From: Ruminococcus sp.
Lineage (GTDB): Bacteria; Bacillota; Clostridia; Oscillospirales; Ruminococcaceae
Direction: 5' to 3'
DNA length: 64,000 nucleotides
Assembly (NCBI RefSeq): GCF_024691275.1
Contig: NZ_JAILNU010000112.1
Span: 41,120-105,119 of the forward strand
Of the stretch, positions 61,699-64,000 are shown piece by piece. The stretch's first letter is position 1. Each line of letters begins with the position of its first letter. The notes under the pieces were generated by a model, which was not told the DNA's origin, made no database searches, and was given only the letters and a program-made list of their open reading frames with translations. The position numbers and the translations under genes were made by a program.

Positions 61699-62226
61699 AT
61701 GAAAACAACTATTACAGCTAAGAAGATGCAGATCCCAACCAATTTTACGGAGTATGCAGAAAAGAGAATTGACTCACGTCTTGGAAAATTCTTTGGCGAC
61801 GATGCTGATGCTAAGATTGTAATTTCCGAGATCAAGACACAAATCATTCTTGAGCTTACTGTTAAATATAACAGCATTATTTTCCGAGCAGAACGCGCTG
61901 CTGAAGACAAGTATGTTGCTCTTGACGATGCTATCGACAAGATCATCAGACAGATCAGAAAGAACAAGACAAAGGTTGAGAAGAAGCTCAAGGATACAGC
62001 TTTTAAGGAGGCGTTTGCTTACCCTGTTCCAGAAACAGTTGACTATGAGGTCATTAAGCACAAGAAGTTCAAGATGAGACCTATGGATATCGACGAGGCT
62101 ATCCTCCAGATGAATATGCTCAGCCATGAGTTCTTCATGTTCTCAAACGCTGAAACAGGTCAGATCAATGTTGTGTACAAGCGTGACGACGGAAACTATT
62201 CCGTTCTTGAGCCTGATTTAGGCTGA
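61699..62226 (+). CDS. hpf: Long-form ribosome hibernation promoting factor
   Basis: 175 aa. The N-terminal HPF/YfiA domain (about 1-100; MKTTITAKKMQIPTNFTEYAEKRIDSRLGKFF) binds the 30S decoding site; the C-terminal domain (about 120-175; MRPMDIDEAILQMNMLSHEFFMFSN) dimerises two ribosomes to a 100S particle. Both parts are intact. Ribosome binding site GGAGG just upstream. A terminator follows. Single gene. Confidence 0.96.
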   Translation: MKTTITAKKMQIPTNFTEYAEKRIDSRLGKFFGDDADAKIVISEIKTQIILELTVKYNSIIFRAERAAEDKYVALDDAIDKIIRQIRKNKTKVEKKLKDTAFKEAFAYPVPETVDYEVIKHKKFKMRPMDIDEAILQMNMLSHEFFMFSNAETGQINVVYKRDDGNYSVLEPDLG

Positions 62227-62244
62227 TATTACTTAAAACTTACT

Positions 62245-62276
62245 ATGCGGGACGTAATGTCCCGCATATTGATTTT
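62245..62276 (+). terminator. Terminator after hpf
   Basis: A 9-bp stem ATGCGGGAC and its complement with a 5-nt loop; downstream ATTGATTTTTT. It lies within 20 bp of the hpf stop codon and ahead of the next gene's ribosome binding site. Confidence 0.75.
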
Positions 62277-62296
62277 TTCACGATAGGAGCAAAAAT

Positions 62297-62965
62297 ATGG
62301 ATACTAATAAAAAAACGATCATAGAAAAAAGAATAAACAAGGTCGGCGAAAACCTCAAAAAAAATAATATGGAGTTCTATTATGCTCCGACCTCGAAAGA
62401 CGTTAGCAGGATAGTCGAGTCCCTTATCAAGGAGGGCGACGTTATCACAAACGGCGGTACTATGACTATGAAGGAATGTGGTCTTGCAGAGCTTCTCAGC
62501 TCTCCAAAATACAACTATCTTGACCGCTCAAAAATGACTCCCGAAGAGGTCTCAGAGCTCTATATACGCAGTTTTTCAGCCGATGTATATATTTCCAGCT
62601 CTAATGCCATAACCGAAGACGGTGTGCTTTATAACGTTGACGGAAACAGCAACAGGATCGCTGCAATAGCTTACGGTCCAAAATCAGTAATAATTATCGC
62701 CGGATATAATAAAATAGTAAGAGACCTGCATGAAGCTGAGATACGTGTAAAAACTATGGCTGCACCTCCAAACTGTATTCGCCTTGACTGCGCAACATAC
62801 TGCAAGGAAAAGGGCGAATGTGTATCGCTGTCAAGATCGGATCACCAGATGAGCGACGGCTGCTCCTCTGACAGTAGAATATGCTGCAACTACCTTATTT
62901 CAGCTCACCAGCGCCATAAAGGACGTATAAAGGTTATAATCGTCGGAGAGGAGTTGGGATACTGA
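62297..62965 (+). CDS. LUD-domain protein (LutC/DUF162 type)
   Basis: 222 aa. An N-terminal helix bundle followed by the LUD domain with VITNGGTMTMKECGLAELL, DVYISSSNAITEDGVLYNVDG and AYGPKSVIIIAGYNKIV. Similar proteins occur as part of the lactate-utilisation LutABC complex or alone; here LutA and LutB are missing. The C-terminal part has four to five cysteines (CIRLDCATYCKEKGEC, CSSDSRICCN), which might bind metal. GGAG is 10 nt before the ATG. It is followed by the PF06541-type membrane gene after 3 bp. Confidence 0.85.
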   Translation: MDTNKKTIIEKRINKVGENLKKNNMEFYYAPTSKDVSRIVESLIKEGDVITNGGTMTMKECGLAELLSSPKYNYLDRSKMTPEEVSELYIRSFSADVYISSSNAITEDGVLYNVDGNSNRIAAIAYGPKSVIIIAGYNKIVRDLHEAEIRVKTMAAPPNCIRLDCATYCKEKGECVSLSRSDHQMSDGCSSDSRICCNYLISAHQRHKGRIKVIIVGEELGY

Positions 62966-62968
62966 TAT

Positions 62969-63793
62969 ATGAATGAAACTTCACTTGCTGTTTTCAGGAC
63001 AGTAAGTTACTTCATTATCTATGCATTCTTCGGCTGGTGTCTCGAAGTAGTCTATCAGGCTGTAGAACACGGCAAATTCATCAACAGAGGGTTTCTTAAC
63101 GGTCCGTACTGCACTATTTACGGATTCGGAGTGATAATAGTCTGTTATGCACTCGAACCAATAAAAGACAACCTCATCGTATTGTACGTCGGAGCAGTCC
63201 TTCTCACAACATCACTGGAGCTTCTAACAGGTTTTCTGCTCGAAAAAATATTCAATCAGAAATGGTGGGATTACTCTAAGGAACGATTTAATCTGAAGGG
63301 CTATATCTGCCTCAAATTTTCCCTTCTGTGGGGAGTTGCATGCCTTGTGGCAGTGAGACTTATTCACCCTTCAGTGGAACGCTTCGTTTCAAAAATCCCA
63401 CAACGATTCGGCGTTGTGATACTTTCACTTATCATGGTGGGCTTCATCAGCGATATGATAATCACTGTCATGGCTATTATCCATATCAAGAAGAAACTCA
63501 AACTTCTTGAAGATATTTCAGCTGAAATGAGAAAGATATCCGACAAGACAGGTCAAAAGCTATTCGACGGAGTAGAGCTTGTCATGGATAAGAAAAACGA
63601 GCTTGATGAAAAGACAGAAGTACATAGAAAAAGATTCAATGATCTTGCTGAAAAGTACAAGCAACTTCTCGAAAAACGCACACTTACATCCAAACGTCTT
63701 GCAAATGCATTCCCTAAGCTGAAGCTTTATCCTGTAAAGGGTTTTCGTGAACAGCTCGAGGAACTCAGAAAAGACATCAAAAAAAGATTCTGA
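62969..63793 (+). CDS. PF06541-type membrane protein (putative ABC-transporter type IV)
   Basis: 274 aa. Five or six membrane helices in the first 170 residues (YFIIYAFFGWCLEVVYQAVEHGKFINRGFLNGPYCTIYGFG is the family signature; I give only its ends as marks), then a long charged helical C-terminal part with coiled-coil character (about 175-274). The name ABC transporter type IV is traditional; no ATPase or binding protein lies next to it. Coupled to the LUD gene by a 3-bp gap. Function unknown. Confidence 0.8.
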   Translation: MNETSLAVFRTVSYFIIYAFFGWCLEVVYQAVEHGKFINRGFLNGPYCTIYGFGVIIVCYALEPIKDNLIVLYVGAVLLTTSLELLTGFLLEKIFNQKWWDYSKERFNLKGYICLKFSLLWGVACLVAVRLIHPSVERFVSKIPQRFGVVILSLIMVGFISDMIITVMAIIHIKKKLKLLEDISAEMRKISDKTGQKLFDGVELVMDKKNELDEKTEVHRKRFNDLAEKYKQLLEKRTLTSKRLANAFPKLKLYPVKGFREQLEELRKDIKKRF

Positions 63794-63831
63794 CGGATAA
63801 AATTCAGTTTTTTCGTTACAGGAAGCTTATT

Positions 63832-64000
63832 AAGCACGATACTTATACAGAAGTTTTTACGTGAGATATTGAGGAAGAACCCTTTTGAAAAAGGGTTCTT
63901 CCTCAAACTCCTTTCCTAAAACTTCCAGCTTGAATTTTTCTCTGATAGGGCGCTCCCTGCATAACTTGCAGGGCTTTTTTATTATCATGAGCGCCCTATC
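63832..64000. repeat. Dispersed palindromic repeat, copy B (runs to the window edge)
   Basis: Same flank as copy A (see 37674-37820). It holds two extra structures: a 16-bp perfect stem GAGGAAGAACCCTTTT (63871-63904), absent from copy A, and an 11-bp terminal inverted repeat GATAGGGCGCT/AGCGCCCTATC (63944-63954 and 63990-64000) around a hairpin CCCTGCA-5-TGCAGGG with a T-run. The core is in the opposite orientation to that of copy A. It may continue beyond the window. Confidence 0.8.

Noticed and set aside
1..64000. CRISPR arrays, tRNA or rRNA genes, prophage or transposase genes
   Set aside because: None seen by reading both strands. A tRNAscan or CRISPR-finder run would be decisive.

Overview
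The window looks like a contiguous piece of chromosome from an anaerobic, low-to-moderate GC Gram-positive bacterium of the Ruminococcaceae/Oscillospirales type, most like a fibre-degrading Ruminococcus. This is inferred from gene content, not from a 16S gene. The indicators are a GH3 beta-glucosidase with the permuted domain order known from Ruminococcus albus and Butyrivibrio, a PPi-type phosphofructokinase, a decarboxylating sodium pump, a reverse rubrerythrin, a Rex redox regulator, a YunB-like sporulation protein, and many small proteins of clostridial type. Promoters are mostly sigma-A type with 17-bp spacers, and ribosome binding sites are strong (AGGAGG). I see no tRNA, rRNA, CRISPR array, phage, integrase or transposase.

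Layout. 1-5.4 kb: fumarase (cut by the window edge) and an acn-icd-rex operon. 5.4-8.9 kb: a heterodimeric ABC exporter. 9-12.6 kb: UDP-sugar pyrophosphorylase, PPi-dependent phosphofructokinase and a HAD phosphatase. 12.7-15.4 kb: corrinoid adenosyltransferase and an ApbE / NusG-II / Gx-transporter trio resembling part of the flavin-based extracellular electron transfer locus. 15.5-20.3 kb: a pgk-tpiA-gpmI glycolytic operon with three small unknown genes between. 20.4-24.8 kb: a hydrolase broken by an in-frame stop, then a four-gene Na+-pumping decarboxylase. 25-32.7 kb: a Tet(M)-like GTPase fused to a NYN nuclease domain, YunB, a methyltransferase/HAD/AlkD operon and glmS. 32.9-37.6 kb: an SPFH zinc-ribbon protein, an ArsC-like protein and the GH3 glucosidase. 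37.7-40.5 kb: a dispersed repeat, reverse rubrerythrin, a small glycyl-radical-like protein, a divergent Crp/Fnr regulator and UppP. 40.5-48.9 kb: small regulators, an alarmone synthetase, OGG glycosylase, AraC, RNase P RNA, PH-domain proteins and an amino-acid symporter. 49-58.4 kb: an operon rnj-gdpP-rplI-dnaB-tilS-ftsH behind a long leader. 58.4-63.8 kb: FHA-FtsW-PBP, HPF, a LUD protein and a membrane protein. A second copy of the dispersed repeat runs off the right edge.

How it fits together. Much of the window is central carbon and redox metabolism. The encoded repressor Rex has plausible operators, seen in the sequence, in front of both acn-icd-rex and the pgk operon, so NADH/NAD+ balance may set both. 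The UDP-sugar pyrophosphorylase gene lies next to a PPi-dependent phosphofructokinase, which would consume the PPi. Reverse rubrerythrin and a free-standing glycyl-radical-like domain share a transcript and face a Crp/Fnr gene across a perfect 16-bp palindrome. I read this as a small oxygen-damage response module, and it is the most interesting candidate system here. The second is the ribosomal GTPase-NYN nuclease fusion.
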